From positions 1 to 64,000 of the forward strand of contig CALXMK010000012.1 in NCBI GenBank assembly GCA_944389455.1: a DNA stretch of 64,000 nucleotides. Reading direction: 5' to 3'. Both the position numbers and the translations under genes were made by a program. Positions 53,852 to 62,511 of the stretch are shown one piece after another. The notes below the pieces were generated by a model, which worked only from the letters and a program-made list of their open reading frames with translations, was not told where the DNA came from and did not search any database. The stretch is from an uncultured Verrucomicrobiota bacterium (GTDB lineage Bacteria; Verrucomicrobiota; Verrucomicrobiia; Limisphaerales; UBA1412). How positions within the stretch are numbered: the first letter of the stretch is position 1; each line of letters starts with the position of its first letter.

Positions 53852-54295
53852 TTATTTTTGATCAGAGGAATTTGACTGAATGGAAGTTTGAGAAGATTCT
53901 GCGGAAGAGGGTTCTTTATTGTTTTCTGTCCAAGTAATTAACCCTGCTCCTAAGACAATTAATAGGACCCCAGCCCAACGGAGGGGAACTATTTTCTCAT
54001 GTAAAATCAACCATGCTGCCAGAGTAGTGAAGACAAATCCAAGACTTGTCATTGGCCAGACAAAACTGACTTCTGCCTGACTCATTAAATATAAAAGGGT
54101 TCCAAAGAATAGAGCTTCAAATAAAACGCCTAAAAGAATATTTTTATTGCAAGCCCCTTTGAGAATAATGCGAGAGACTTCTTGAAAGCTGATTTGACTG
54201 ACCTCTCCAATCTGATGTAATCCGCGATTGAGGAATACAACACCTACGGCTTCCATGATGAGCCCTATAAATAGTACGATAATTAATTTATACAT
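53852..54295 (-). CDS. Small EamA/DMT-type membrane protein
   Basis: The 147-residue protein has four membrane helices, the size of half an EamA transporter (similar to SMR-like single-domain members). The pattern EAVGVVFLNRGLHQIG at the start and TSLGFVFTTLAAWLILHEKIVPLRWAGVLLIVLGAGLI near the end (in parts: LILHEKIVPLRW) matches the drug/metabolite superfamily. Substrate unknown. It heads the minus-strand operon with yebC. Confidence 0.82.
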   Translation of the reverse strand: MYKLIIVLFIGLIMEAVGVVFLNRGLHQIGEVSQISFQEVSRIILKGACNKNILLGVLFEALFFGTLLYLMSQAEVSFVWPMTSLGFVFTTLAAWLILHEKIVPLRWAGVLLIVLGAGLITWTENNKEPSSAESSQTSIQSNSSDQK

Positions 54296-54542
54296 CTCTT
54301 ATCTTGCGGTTGATAAAAGCAGATTAACCGCCTAGCTATTTTAGTGGTCTCGGGGCTCTTATTACAATTTTATTCTTTTGGAAAAAAGAAATGGAAAGAG
54401 TGTTTTTTACAGCAGAAGTAAAATGGTTTTTTAAACATCTTCTCTGGGAAGAGAATTTAAAGCAGAAACAATTGATATTCCAAGCTAAAAATAATAGAAA
54501 AGAGCTGAAATCGAACACAATATCCTATAAACTGAGCCGGAT

Positions 54543-56714
54543 ATGAAGCAGATAGCCCAGTATCAAGATGGTCGTTTAGAAATACAGGAAGTTCCAATCC
54601 CGGTCCCGCCTCCGGGTGGGGCATTAGTGAAGGTAACACGCTCTGTGATTAGTATCGGGACAGAAAAGATGAAAGTAGAGCAAGCTAAGATGAATTTATT
54701 GCAAAAAGCGATGGCTCGTCCTGATCAGGTCCGAAAGGTATTAGAAACGGCTAAAAATTTAGGTTGGAAAAGCGCTTTGGAGAAGGTCAGAAACCGGATG
54801 GAAACTCCGACCCCTTTAGGATACAGTGCTGCAGGGGTGATAGTGGAGTTGGATAAGGGAAATACCCGCTTCAGAGTAGGGGATCGAGTTGCTTGTGCCG
54901 GAGCCGAGTGCGCGAACCATGCAGAGTATATCGCTATGCCGGATTTGTTGATGAGTAAAATTCCGGATAATGTGCCGGATTGGATGGCTGCTTATTCCAC
55001 GGTTCTGAGTATAGCTTTGCAGGCAGTTCGTCAGGGGGATGCTAAATTGGGAGAACAGGTTTTGGTAATGGGGCAGGGATTAATCGGGTTATTAGTGACA
55101 GGACTGCTTCATGCGAATGGAGTTCGGGTAATGGCTCTGGATTTGTTGCCAAGTAAAGAGAAGTTTTCATTAGCCATGGGAGCAGAGCGGTTTGTTTCTT
55201 CCGGTTCAGCTCTTTATAATGAGGTTCGTTATTGGACGAATTCTTATGGTGTGGATAAGGTTTATCTCTGTACCGGAACTCAAAGCAATAAACCGATTGA
55301 GCAGGCGATAGAAGTTATGAGAGATAGAGGCAGATTGGTTATAGTTGGAAATACTAAAACGGATTTGGCTTGGAAGACTTATTATGAAAAAGAGGTAGAA
55401 GTTCGATATTCCAGATCTTATGGACCTGGCAGATATGATCCTGCTTATGAATGGGGCGGTAGCGATTATCCCATTGGTTATGTTCGTTGGACGGAACAAC
55501 GGAATCTGGATGCGTGTTTGGCATTAATGGCTGCTGGAAAATTGAATTTGAAAAGCATAACGACTAATCGAGTTAAATTCAAAGATTCATTGGAGATTTA
55601 TCAAGATTTAATTAAGCCGAATTCAACCGAGATTGGGGTCGTATTGGAATACGATAATGAAGAGGTGTTTGAAGGAAGAGAGAATGAGCATTCAGCAGAA
55701 GAGGAGATGGTGTCTTCTGAAGTACATAATCCGGTTAAATTAGTTCGTCCTGTAGAGTTTTTACATGTAGTAGGAGCAGGGAATTTTGTGAAGACCATGT
55801 TGCTGCCGCACCTTCAGGGGAAGATACCATTGGGTACGGTTGTAAATCAGACAGCATTGAGCGCAAATCATGTAAAGAATAAATTTGGATTCAAAAACGC
55901 GTCAGATCAATTAGATGAGATTTTTAAATTTGGTTCAAATGGAGCGTTAATTATAGGAACCAGACATCATTTGCATGCACCTATCGTATGTGCTTCTTTG
56001 GCGAAAGGAATGCAGATCTTTGTAGAGAAACCCCTTTGCTTGACAGAGGATGAGCTTTCTCAGATTGATCAATTGATGCAGAGCGGTAAAGGGGGATCCG
56101 TTATGGTTGGATTTAATAGGCGTTTTGCACCTCTTTCGGTAGAGATGAAAAAGACGCTCTTATTATCTCCCGGTCCTAAGAGTGCGGTTTATCGGGTTAT
56201 GGCTGGGAAGTTGGATCCGAAACATTGGTATGCGAATTATGCGGAGAGTGGAGGAAGAATTCTAGGAGAGGCTTGCCATTTTTTGGATTATTTCTGTTGG
56301 CTTTTTGAAAGTAAACCCAAAAGAGTTTTCGCGCAGAATGCCTGGCCAGTTGAGGGAGTGTTGGATTTTCCTGATACTGTTACGGCTCAGGTGGAGTTTG
56401 AGAATGGTTCGAGTGGTCAGTTGATTTATTCGGCAGAGGGGGATTCTTCTTATCCTAAAGAGCGTATAACTGTTTTTGGTGCAGGAGTTGTCTGTGAACT
56501 GGATAATTATCGCTATTTAGAGGTTTATAAGAATCATTCATGCCGTAAAATCCGTGGAAACTCGAAAGGACATCCTGAGCAGATGGATCTTTGGCTAAGT
56601 TTCTTGAAAGGAGAAAGTGCGCATCCTTTACCTTACCAGCAGTCACGTCAATCGATGTTGCTGACTTTTGCTCTGCTAAAATCTATCCAGAACGGAAAGA
56701 GTGTTGAGCTATAG
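54543..56714 (+). CDS. Bi-domain oxidoreductase (zinc-type alcohol dehydrogenase plus Gfo/Idh/MocA)
   Basis: A 723-residue fusion. Residues about 1-370 are a medium-chain dehydrogenase/reductase: GALVKVTRSVISIGTEKMK, PLGYSAAGVIVELDKG, VGDRVACAGAECANHAEY and the Rossmann segment VLVMGQGLIGLLVTGLL. Residues about 400-723 are a Gfo/Idh/MocA oxidoreductase with FLHVVGAGNFVKTMLLPHL and the EKP motif FVEKPLCL. Such fusions occur in bacterial surface-polysaccharide or heparinase-linked clusters and are thought to act on sugar nucleotides or glycans. The usual glycan partner genes are not adjacent. It stands alone, opposite the operon to its left. Confidence 0.88.
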   Translation: MKQIAQYQDGRLEIQEVPIPVPPPGGALVKVTRSVISIGTEKMKVEQAKMNLLQKAMARPDQVRKVLETAKNLGWKSALEKVRNRMETPTPLGYSAAGVIVELDKGNTRFRVGDRVACAGAECANHAEYIAMPDLLMSKIPDNVPDWMAAYSTVLSIALQAVRQGDAKLGEQVLVMGQGLIGLLVTGLLHANGVRVMALDLLPSKEKFSLAMGAERFVSSGSALYNEVRYWTNSYGVDKVYLCTGTQSNKPIEQAIEVMRDRGRLVIVGNTKTDLAWKTYYEKEVEVRYSRSYGPGRYDPAYEWGGSDYPIGYVRWTEQRNLDACLALMAAGKLNLKSITTNRVKFKDSLEIYQDLIKPNSTEIGVVLEYDNEEVFEGRENEHSAEEEMVSSEVHNPVKLVRPVEFLHVVGAGNFVKTMLLPHLQGKIPLGTVVNQTALSANHVKNKFGFKNASDQLDEIFKFGSNGALIIGTRHHLHAPIVCASLAKGMQIFVEKPLCLTEDELSQIDQLMQSGKGGSVMVGFNRRFAPLSVEMKKTLLLSPGPKSAVYRVMAGKLDPKHWYANYAESGGRILGEACHFLDYFCWLFESKPKRVFAQNAWPVEGVLDFPDTVTAQVEFENGSSGQLIYSAEGDSSYPKERITVFGAGVVCELDNYRYLEVYKNHSCRKIRGNSKGHPEQMDLWLSFLKGESAHPLPYQQSRQSMLLTFALLKSIQNGKSVEL

Positions 56715-56719
56715 AGTTT

Positions 56720-56750
56720 CTGCCCGTTTGTTTTTATAGCTTGCGGGCAG
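56720..56750. repeat. Hairpin at the convergent ends of two genes
   Basis: CTGCCCG (56720-56726) / CGGGCAG (56744-56750), perfect 7 bp with a 17-base loop, spanning the gap between converging genes and the last codons of the minus-strand methyltransferase gene. It may act as a bidirectional transcript end, but no strong T-run follows on either strand. Confidence 0.45.
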
Positions 56751-57504
56751 TAATAAAACCATTGAACATCATCAATTTCAATGGGGTTAAATTCAGTATC
56801 CAATCGATAAGCGGATTCACATATCGATCCGTACAGGAGATTTGTTTAATTTCACATCCGTAGCGTTTTAAGAAGAAGCTGATTTGGAGGGGATTTGTGA
56901 CGATAATAGCATCGTCATCTGCTGTAAAGGGTTCTTTAACAATGGGAGGCATTTTTTCAAAAGAGACTTTTTCCGGAGAGAGACGGATTTGTTTGAGTAT
57001 TTTAAGCAGGGATAGGGCATTATGAATTTTGTTGTTTAATCCTCTCATCCTGGGGTGATAATCGCGAAATCCTATGACTCTCAAAAAATTGGGTGATGAT
57101 ACCGTGATTTTTCCTTGAGGTTTTGTGACTCGGACAAGTTCTTGTAGGAAAAGTTCTGGTTCTTCGACATGTTCTAAGACATTAAGAGAGCCGACAGAAT
57201 CAAAAAAGTTATTTTCAAAAGGAAGCTTTTTCCCGTTATAGAGGGTACAGGAGGGAGAATGTTGAGTGGCTCTGGCGATATTGGCTTCAGAGACATCTAT
57301 TCCGTAAGCTGAAAAACCGCGTTCTTTTAATTTTAAAACTACTTGTCCGACCCCACACCCTACATCTAGGATTTTAGGAACCTCAGTGTTTTCTGTGGTG
57401 GAGATAGAAAGGTTATCTATGTATTTGGAGTAGAAGTTGATATCCCATCCTGATAGAAACTCCGCGTAGGCTTCATTATGTCTGTATGTTTCCTGATGTC
57501 CCAT
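56734..57504 (-). CDS. SAM-dependent methyltransferase (UbiG/COQ3-like)
   Basis: The 256-residue protein has motif I ILDVGCGVGQVVLKLKERG, YGIDVSEANIARATQHS, and the motif IV region FFDSVGSLNVLEHVEEPELF. The C-terminal region has a hydrophobic helix-rich part (about 215-256). Members act on lipid- or quinone-linked substrates or glycan chains; no clear pathway partner is adjacent. Convergent with the bi-domain oxidoreductase gene. Confidence 0.85.
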   Translation of the reverse strand: MGHQETYRHNEAYAEFLSGWDINFYSKYIDNLSISTTENTEVPKILDVGCGVGQVVLKLKERGFSAYGIDVSEANIARATQHSPSCTLYNGKKLPFENNFFDSVGSLNVLEHVEEPELFLQELVRVTKPQGKITVSSPNFLRVIGFRDYHPRMRGLNNKIHNALSLLKILKQIRLSPEKVSFEKMPPIVKEPFTADDDAIIVTNPLQISFFLKRYGCEIKQISCTDRYVNPLIDWILNLTPLKLMMFNGFITARKL

Positions 57505-57567
57505 AGTGTAACTATTTCATTTAGTCTCCCTCGAAAAGGAAGAATTGCACTAAAAGAATAAAACTTC

Positions 57568-57595
57568 TTGCAGTTTTCTCCAAGTCTGATATTCT
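57568..57595 (+). promoter_or_regulatory. Probable promoter of the tRNA-Lys gene
   Basis: TTGCAG (57568-57573), a 16-base spacer, then TATTCT (57590-57595): a fair sigma-70-type pair 43 bases upstream of the mature tRNA 5' end. The -10 box matches four of six positions, so the call is tentative. Confidence 0.4.
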
Positions 57596-57638
57596 ATTGC
57601 ACGTGATCGCACGATAGAGTGCGAATGCATTGTTAAGT

Positions 57639-57713
57639 GGGTTGGTAGCTCAGCGGTAGAGCAGCGGCCTTTTAAGCCGTTGGTCCAGGGTTCAAATCCC
57701 TGCCGACCCACCA
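57639..57713 (+). tRNA. tRNA-Lys (anticodon TTT)
   Basis: Acceptor arm GGGTTGG pairs with CCGACCC (one G-U), D-arm GCTC/GAGC, anticodon stem GCGGC/GCCGT around loop CTTTTAA, so the anticodon is TTT (57671-57673). T-arm CAGGG-TTCAAAT-CCCTG, discriminator A, and an encoded CCA at 57711-57713. Total length 75 with CCA. It is a single tRNA gene, not in a cluster, between a minus-strand methyltransferase gene and the OlsB-like gene. Confidence 0.97.
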
Positions 57714-57851
57714 TTTTTCGAGTAATTTCCCTTTTGTTCTGTTTTTTATTTTGTGAGTGCTATAGCATCTACTTGAATAAAGAGGTGTTAAATATACTTA
57801 AAATAGAATTATTAAATTATTATAATTAGTTTTTTTAAACTTGAAAAGGCA

Positions 57852-57892
57852 GAAAGACCCCGTAAAATCCCAAGTGATACGTTTAGCGTATC
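57852..57892 (+). promoter_or_regulatory. Leader with a conserved-looking 12-mer and a hairpin before the OlsB-like gene
   Basis: GAAAGACCCCGT (57852-57863) is identical to a 12-base segment of the universally conserved 23S rRNA domain V region. Thirteen bases later GATACG-TTTAG-CGTATC (57876-57892) forms a perfect 6-bp hairpin, ending 18 bases before the GTG start. A role in translation control is conceivable but may be chance. Confidence 0.25.
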
Positions 57893-57910
57893 GGAATATT
57901 TTCCATTTTT

Positions 57911-58708
57911 GTGTTGGAAGCTCCAAAAGATATAAATCTCCATGTAGGAGATAAACGTTTTGAAGAACGAATATTTTCCAATTCTAAGGAGGAATCTCGT
58001 TATTTTTGCCGTCTGGCAAATAATATATCTGAGGTCGAAAAAGCTCAGAAATTACGTTATGAGGTTTTTAATTTAGAATTGAAAGAAGGATTACCCGGCT
58101 CACATTTAACCGGATTGGATATGGATAGGTTTGATTCGGTTTGCGATCATTTATTGGTTTTTGAAACGACAAATCCGGATAGAGTAGTAGGAACCTATCG
58201 ATTGCAGCCAGGGAATCGAGCAAAAGAGAATTTGGGCTATTACAGTGAAGAAGAATTTGATCTTTCTCCATTAGAGAAGCAAAGAGGAGAGATTATCGAG
58301 TTAGGAAGAGCCTGTATTGATGTAAAGCATAGAAATTTAAGGAGCTTAGGGGTGCTTTGGAGAGCGATTGGAGAATATGCGAAGATACATCAAGGACGTT
58401 ATTTAATTGGTTGTAGTTCACTGACTTCACAGGATGAATCCGTGGGAGCAAGTGCATATGAGATATTGAAAAGATATTTGGCGGAGCCTGATTTTCGAGT
58501 AAAACCTCATCCTCAATATGTTTGTTCTTTGGGTAAAATCTCTGAAAAAAAGGTTAAAATCCCCAGATTGCTGAGTGCTTATATGTCCATCGGGGCTAAG
58601 ATTTGCGGTGAACCGGCGATTGATAGAGTTTTTAAGACGATAGATTTCTTAACCGCTTTGGATTTGAAGAAAGTTAGTCCTGTGGTTTTCTTTATGGATG
58701 AGAATTAG
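57911..58708 (+). CDS. GNAT-fold N-acyltransferase (OlsB / acyl-homoserine-lactone-synthase-like)
   Basis: The 265-residue product has AQKLRYEVFNLELKEGLPGS, the DxxCDHLLVFE strand and VVGTYRLQP, then the EIIELGRACIDVKHRN segment and GCSSLTSQDE. This is the pattern of the ornithine lipid synthase OlsB/hemolysin-type acyltransferases, which transfer a hydroxyacyl chain to an amino group. Partner acyltransferase (OlsA/PlsC-like) is not next to it. The start is GTG at 57911 or TTG at 57914; no ATG fits and no strong ribosome site is seen. Function inferred. Confidence 0.78.
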   Translation: MLEAPKDINLHVGDKRFEERIFSNSKEESRYFCRLANNISEVEKAQKLRYEVFNLELKEGLPGSHLTGLDMDRFDSVCDHLLVFETTNPDRVVGTYRLQPGNRAKENLGYYSEEEFDLSPLEKQRGEIIELGRACIDVKHRNLRSLGVLWRAIGEYAKIHQGRYLIGCSSLTSQDESVGASAYEILKRYLAEPDFRVKPHPQYVCSLGKISEKKVKIPRLLSAYMSIGAKICGEPAIDRVFKTIDFLTALDLKKVSPVVFFMDEN

Positions 58709-58714
58709 AGCGGA

Positions 58715-60106
58715 TTAATTTTCCGCTTGATATTGAGGGGCAGTTTGCATTGGAGGCAGACTTGCTCCGAGTGCGTTCCGTTCGGAATCGAGGTGATTAA
58801 GTCGTTTTTTCAACAAGCGCAGGTCAGAGCGAGAGGGAGAGTCTTTCCCTAAAAACGCATATAGGCGAGGTTGATAAATATAATCGGTAATAGTGGTGCG
58901 ATATCGTTCCGCCAAGTCGGCGACGGTGGGATGAGCGACCATTTCAAATGCCTTAAGCTGTGAGGCAATTCGTTCAAAAAAGTATATTTGTACCAGCGGA
59001 GTCCAATGTTCTGCGATCATTTGCAGGTGGATAGTGTTGGGTGCCCTAAGAGTATTGATATCATAGACCGAAGCGACAGCTGATTCAGAAAGAATGTCAT
59101 TTAGTTTAATTAAACTTTGCTGGATAGTCCATGAATTAGGGCTGGTATCTTTTTGAGAACTAACAATTACCAATGCCCACCATTTTTCTAAATCGCTTAG
59201 CTCTTTAAACTCTTTTTTCCAGGCAGAAAGGAATGCCAAGTGCCAATTTTTATAATTTTTAAGTTGGAAGAGTGTTTGGCAGAAACAGGATTTACCTTCC
59301 GGGAGAGAGAGCAATTCGTAAGTAAAAATAAGGGCTGCATCTTGAAATATCATCCACTGTACTCCGGACATTGTTTTATCGGATGGAAAAGCCAGATAAT
59401 TAAAATCAGGAGGTTCGGAGAGGGTTCGAATACGACTTTTGGCTTTTTTGACAGGATTTTCCATGATGGTTGAAAAGGTTTTGCGGGTATTAGAAATAGG
59501 AATTAGGGCAGGACCGCTTTTTTGCATAATGAGTTGAGTCATTCCTTCAATCATCCAAAGGGGAATTGTTGTGGCCTTTTTCTGATAGGGAGAGCGGTTG
59601 GCAATTTCTAGAAGAAGAACTTGTACCACGGCTTGAATGAAACGATGAGGTGTTACTTCATCTGAAACTTTCATTGTGGTATGAAAACCATCATTCAAGA
59701 ATTGATGAGAGAGTAGGATAGGACGATTTATTCCATTGGGATAGAAGTCGATGTCAATTTCTATTAATCCTTTCCATTGATCAGTAAGGCCTAGTTCTTG
59801 AAGTAAAATTTCCTTTATTCTTTCACAAATAACGATTGCAGTAGAGGGATCTAAGCGAACAGATTTGGGCCAGTTCAGCCTGGTATCAGTAGTAATAAAT
59901 CGCATCCCTCCGACAGAGCTGGGAGCAATTGTGGGTGTAAATGGAATGCCTTTGACAATGAATTGTCCTTCCAATTCACTACGAAGTGTAATTTTTGCAG
60001 TTTCAGGGAATTGGATTTGTGCCGAAACTGTTATGGATAGAAAAAGCAGAGTGAAAAGGAGAGGCTGAATAAAATTTTTTAGAAATTGTATATTTGTAAA
60101 TTTCAT
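58715..60106 (-). CDS. Exported gluzincin-like protein lacking the HExxH motif (pseudo-peptidase)
   Basis: The 463-residue protein has a signal peptide (residues about 1-29). The pattern PHRFIQAVVQVLLLEIANRS followed after a gap by TIPLWMIEGMTQLIMQ matches the active-site region of peptidase MA/gluzincin-like proteins (P-x-W-x-x-E-G is the second motif). The place where HExxH should stand reads LLLEIANRS, with no histidine. It is therefore likely catalytically dead or has another role. I do not recognise the rest. Similar degenerate proteins occur in Verrucomicrobiota (from memory). Confidence 0.55.
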   Translation of the reverse strand: MKFTNIQFLKNFIQPLLFTLLFLSITVSAQIQFPETAKITLRSELEGQFIVKGIPFTPTIAPSSVGGMRFITTDTRLNWPKSVRLDPSTAIVICERIKEILLQELGLTDQWKGLIEIDIDFYPNGINRPILLSHQFLNDGFHTTMKVSDEVTPHRFIQAVVQVLLLEIANRSPYQKKATTIPLWMIEGMTQLIMQKSGPALIPISNTRKTFSTIMENPVKKAKSRIRTLSEPPDFNYLAFPSDKTMSGVQWMIFQDAALIFTYELLSLPEGKSCFCQTLFQLKNYKNWHLAFLSAWKKEFKELSDLEKWWALVIVSSQKDTSPNSWTIQQSLIKLNDILSESAVASVYDINTLRAPNTIHLQMIAEHWTPLVQIYFFERIASQLKAFEMVAHPTVADLAERYRTTITDYIYQPRLYAFLGKDSPSRSDLRLLKKRLNHLDSERNALGASLPPMQTAPQYQAEN

Positions 60107-60201
60107 TTTTATTTTTTATTTCAAGGAGTCTCGTAATTTGAATATAGAATCCTCTGCTTATCCTATTCTTATAGTACAGGAGAAAAAGATATCATGAGAT
60201 T

Positions 60202-61770
60202 TTAGTCTTCATCTTCTTCAGCAGCCAATCCTTTATCTACATATTCCTTCCACAGGGTTTTATCAACCGATAATTGAAAGAAGAGATTAGGTCGGAATCC
60301 ATAGATCCCGGCAGATTGATAAGAAGAACCGAATTGCTCTTTGAGAGTAGAATAGAATTTGGGTGAATAGATTACAACAGGAGCAAAAATCTTTTCAGGA
60401 GGTGTATTATACCATCCCGTTTTTTCATCAGATTGACGCAGGTACCAAGGCAGAGGCCAGTAATCTCCATTTTGGGCGATAACTTGGATTGTCATTGTTT
60501 GAGGGTCAGGATAGATACTTCTGAGTTTTTCTACGGTTTTTGCCAAGTAACGAATATCACTGATACTGTGTGCGTAGATGTGGGGATTTTTAGATTCTTC
60601 AAAATAGGTATTGTTCAAAAGGTTATCCTGATAGACTAAATGGATGCCTCCTGCGAGGAGAATCAGCAGAGTAATTGTTTTTGCCGCTATACTGTGCCAA
60701 CATACGCAAATATATCGTGTGCCTAATCCTGCCAGTAAAATAAGTCCCAGGATAACATTAATGAAACACCAAGGGGTTTTATAGGGAATAATGCAGTAGA
60801 TTAATGCCAGAAGCAGGGTGTATCCAGCTAAAAAACATGAAAAACGACGTAGTGTAGGAGGTGTGTTTTCCTTGAATCCAGACCATATACCAAGTGCAGC
60901 TGGAAGAAGAATGACCAATTCGGTAAAAATAGGGCCTCCGTCTTTTGAAAACCAGAAGTAACGTTCTAAGTAGTAATACCATGGCCAGATATGGGGAGAG
61001 GAACCGCCAGCACGATTAAGCCATGGAAGATAGGTTTTAAAGGAGTCTAATAATCCAGCTATATTGCTGAAGAAAGAGCTGAAGAGGATAAGCCAGATTG
61101 CAATAAAACCGCTCAGTCCGAGAAACCAATGGGAGAGTGGGATTTTTTTAAGAAAAAGAGTTACTTTTCCATCTTTTTTTTCAAAAGCCAAGAGGATTAT
61201 AGCAGAACCGACTGCTGCTGCGATATTGAAAACAAAAGTCTCTTTAGTTGCGAACATGAGTCCCATAGCAACTCCAGAGAGAATAATCCATTTTTTTTGA
61301 GCAGATTGTGAGTATTTCCAGATAGTTCCTATAAAGAATAGTGTAAAGATGAAGAGAAGAGTTTCGTGAATGTAATAGCGGTTATAAAAAAGGAGAGAGG
61401 GGGTAATTGATAGAAGAAGAGCGGAAGCAATGAGACCGGATGTTCCCAGAGGCACTCGAAGTAGCAATAGTAATAAAATTCCTACAAGACTATAACAGAT
61501 AGGGACAGAACGGAGAACAGATTCCTTTTCCTTATCAATTTCAACTCCAGAGATAAAGTGAATAGGAAGTGAAAAATAAGGCAGAGTAGGACCATGAAAT
61601 TCATTAGGATCGTATTTATAGACTCCCGTGTTCCAGAGTGTGCGGAATTTCATAGCTTGAACCGATTCATCAGCATGAAACGGCCGCTGTGACAGATTAG
61701 TCCAGCGCAGTGGAACTGCCACAGCAGCTAAAATAAATAAGATCAGAACTGTTTGCCAGAATCGGATCAC
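60202..61770 (-). CDS. GT39-like membrane glycosyltransferase (TIGR03663 / Agl23-like)
   Basis: Polytopic protein of 522 residues, about 11 membrane helices, with the first periplasmic loop FHADESVQAMKFRTLW and YDPNEFHGPTLPYFSLP. This acidic loop and the FHGPTLPY pattern match the TIGR03663 group, called flippase activity-associated protein Agl23 in archaea and present in planctomycetes and Chloroflexi. The family is related to dolichyl-phosphate-mannose protein mannosyltransferases (ArnT/PMT fold). Donor and acceptor are unknown. It follows a discoidin-like gene after 15 bases and may modify exported proteins (inference). Confidence 0.82.
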   Translation of the reverse strand: MIRFWQTVLILFILAAVAVPLRWTNLSQRPFHADESVQAMKFRTLWNTGVYKYDPNEFHGPTLPYFSLPIHFISGVEIDKEKESVLRSVPICYSLVGILLLLLLRVPLGTSGLIASALLLSITPSLLFYNRYYIHETLLFIFTLFFIGTIWKYSQSAQKKWIILSGVAMGLMFATKETFVFNIAAAVGSAIILLAFEKKDGKVTLFLKKIPLSHWFLGLSGFIAIWLILFSSFFSNIAGLLDSFKTYLPWLNRAGGSSPHIWPWYYYLERYFWFSKDGGPIFTELVILLPAALGIWSGFKENTPPTLRRFSCFLAGYTLLLALIYCIIPYKTPWCFINVILGLILLAGLGTRYICVCWHSIAAKTITLLILLAGGIHLVYQDNLLNNTYFEESKNPHIYAHSISDIRYLAKTVEKLRSIYPDPQTMTIQVIAQNGDYWPLPWYLRQSDEKTGWYNTPPEKIFAPVVIYSPKFYSTLKEQFGSSYQSAGIYGFRPNLFFQLSVDKTLWKEYVDKGLAAEEDED

Positions 61771-61785
61771 GAATAGTTATGGGGG

Positions 61786-62463
61786 TTATTCCAGACCCCA
61801 GACTTCAATTTCAATATAGCGATTCATAGAGCTGTAAGAACTGCCACGGCTATAGAATCTGAGATAACGGGCTTCAGCTCCTTTGGCGTCAATGAGACGT
61901 CCTTCATGGCTTTCATAATATTCTTTATCGTTGCCGATACCTTGCCCTGAAGAATTGTCATAATCATTATTATAAACAGTTTTGACACCTTCTTTAAATT
62001 CAGGATCATTAGAGAGCTGAACGATAACATCCCGATAGATATGAGGAGTATTATGAGCGTGCCAGACTACGATAGCATAAATCTTAGAAGGTTTTTCCAG
62101 ATCGATCTGCACCCATTGAGTTTTGCGAGGTAATTCAAGATAGGAATCATCATTGAATTCTTTGTCCCCATTGGTAACTAGGTCGTAGGATCCGTTTTGA
62201 GGTTTTTGAACACTTCCAGTTACCTTTTTATTAAGGGCAAGATTTTTACAGCCTTTGGGGGCCATGAATTGAGGTCGTGGCTCATCTGTCGGTTTTTCTA
62301 AGTGCTCATCATCGGGGACATCCGTTGGAGTTCCCAAAAATGCAGGAATGGGAAGCTTAATATCTAGAGGTGCGAGCTCTTCAGCAGCAAAAACACTCTG
62401 AGAACCAATAAGAGAGAAGGCGACTATAATTGCGCTTAAAAATATGGTCTTTACTTTTTTCAT
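61786..62463 (-). CDS. Exported discoidin-like (F5/8 type C) domain protein, copy 2
   Basis: The start is ATG 62463 (MKKVKTIFLS); a longer frame starts inside a terminator hairpin. Signal peptide residues 1 to about 24 (LIGSQSVFA). The mature protein has a low-complexity linker (ADELAPLDIKLPIPAFLGTPTD region in part), then an F5/8 type C-like domain: CKNLALNKKVTGSVQK, SYLELPRKTQWVQIDLEKP, YAIVVWHAHNTPHIYRDVIVQLS and LRFYSRGSSYSSMNRYIEIEVWG. Such domains bind sugars or lipids. It is a clear paralogue of the gene just upstream, separated by an intrinsic terminator. Confidence 0.75.
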   Translation of the reverse strand: MKKVKTIFLSAIIVAFSLIGSQSVFAAEELAPLDIKLPIPAFLGTPTDVPDDEHLEKPTDEPRPQFMAPKGCKNLALNKKVTGSVQKPQNGSYDLVTNGDKEFNDDSYLELPRKTQWVQIDLEKPSKIYAIVVWHAHNTPHIYRDVIVQLSNDPEFKEGVKTVYNNDYDNSSGQGIGNDKEYYESHEGRLIDAKGAEARYLRFYSRGSSYSSMNRYIEIEVWGLE

Positions 62464-62490
62464 ATAAAAAATGGAGGACTGCTCCTCCAT
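62464..62490 (-). terminator. Intrinsic terminator directly before the second discoidin gene
   Basis: On the minus strand: ATGGAGGA (62490-62483), loop GCAG, TCCTCCAT (62478-62471), then TTTTTT. The U-run ends three bases before the next gene's ATG, and the 5' arm contains GGAGGA, the only strong ribosome-site-like motif upstream of it. Confidence 0.75.
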
Positions 62491-62511
62491 TATTGTTATT
62501 TTAGATTGTTT

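Noticed and set aside
54296..54542. A small gene between the EamA-like and bi-domain oxidoreductase genes
   Set aside because: Only short frames of biased composition occur; the 247 bases are best read as two divergent promoter regions.
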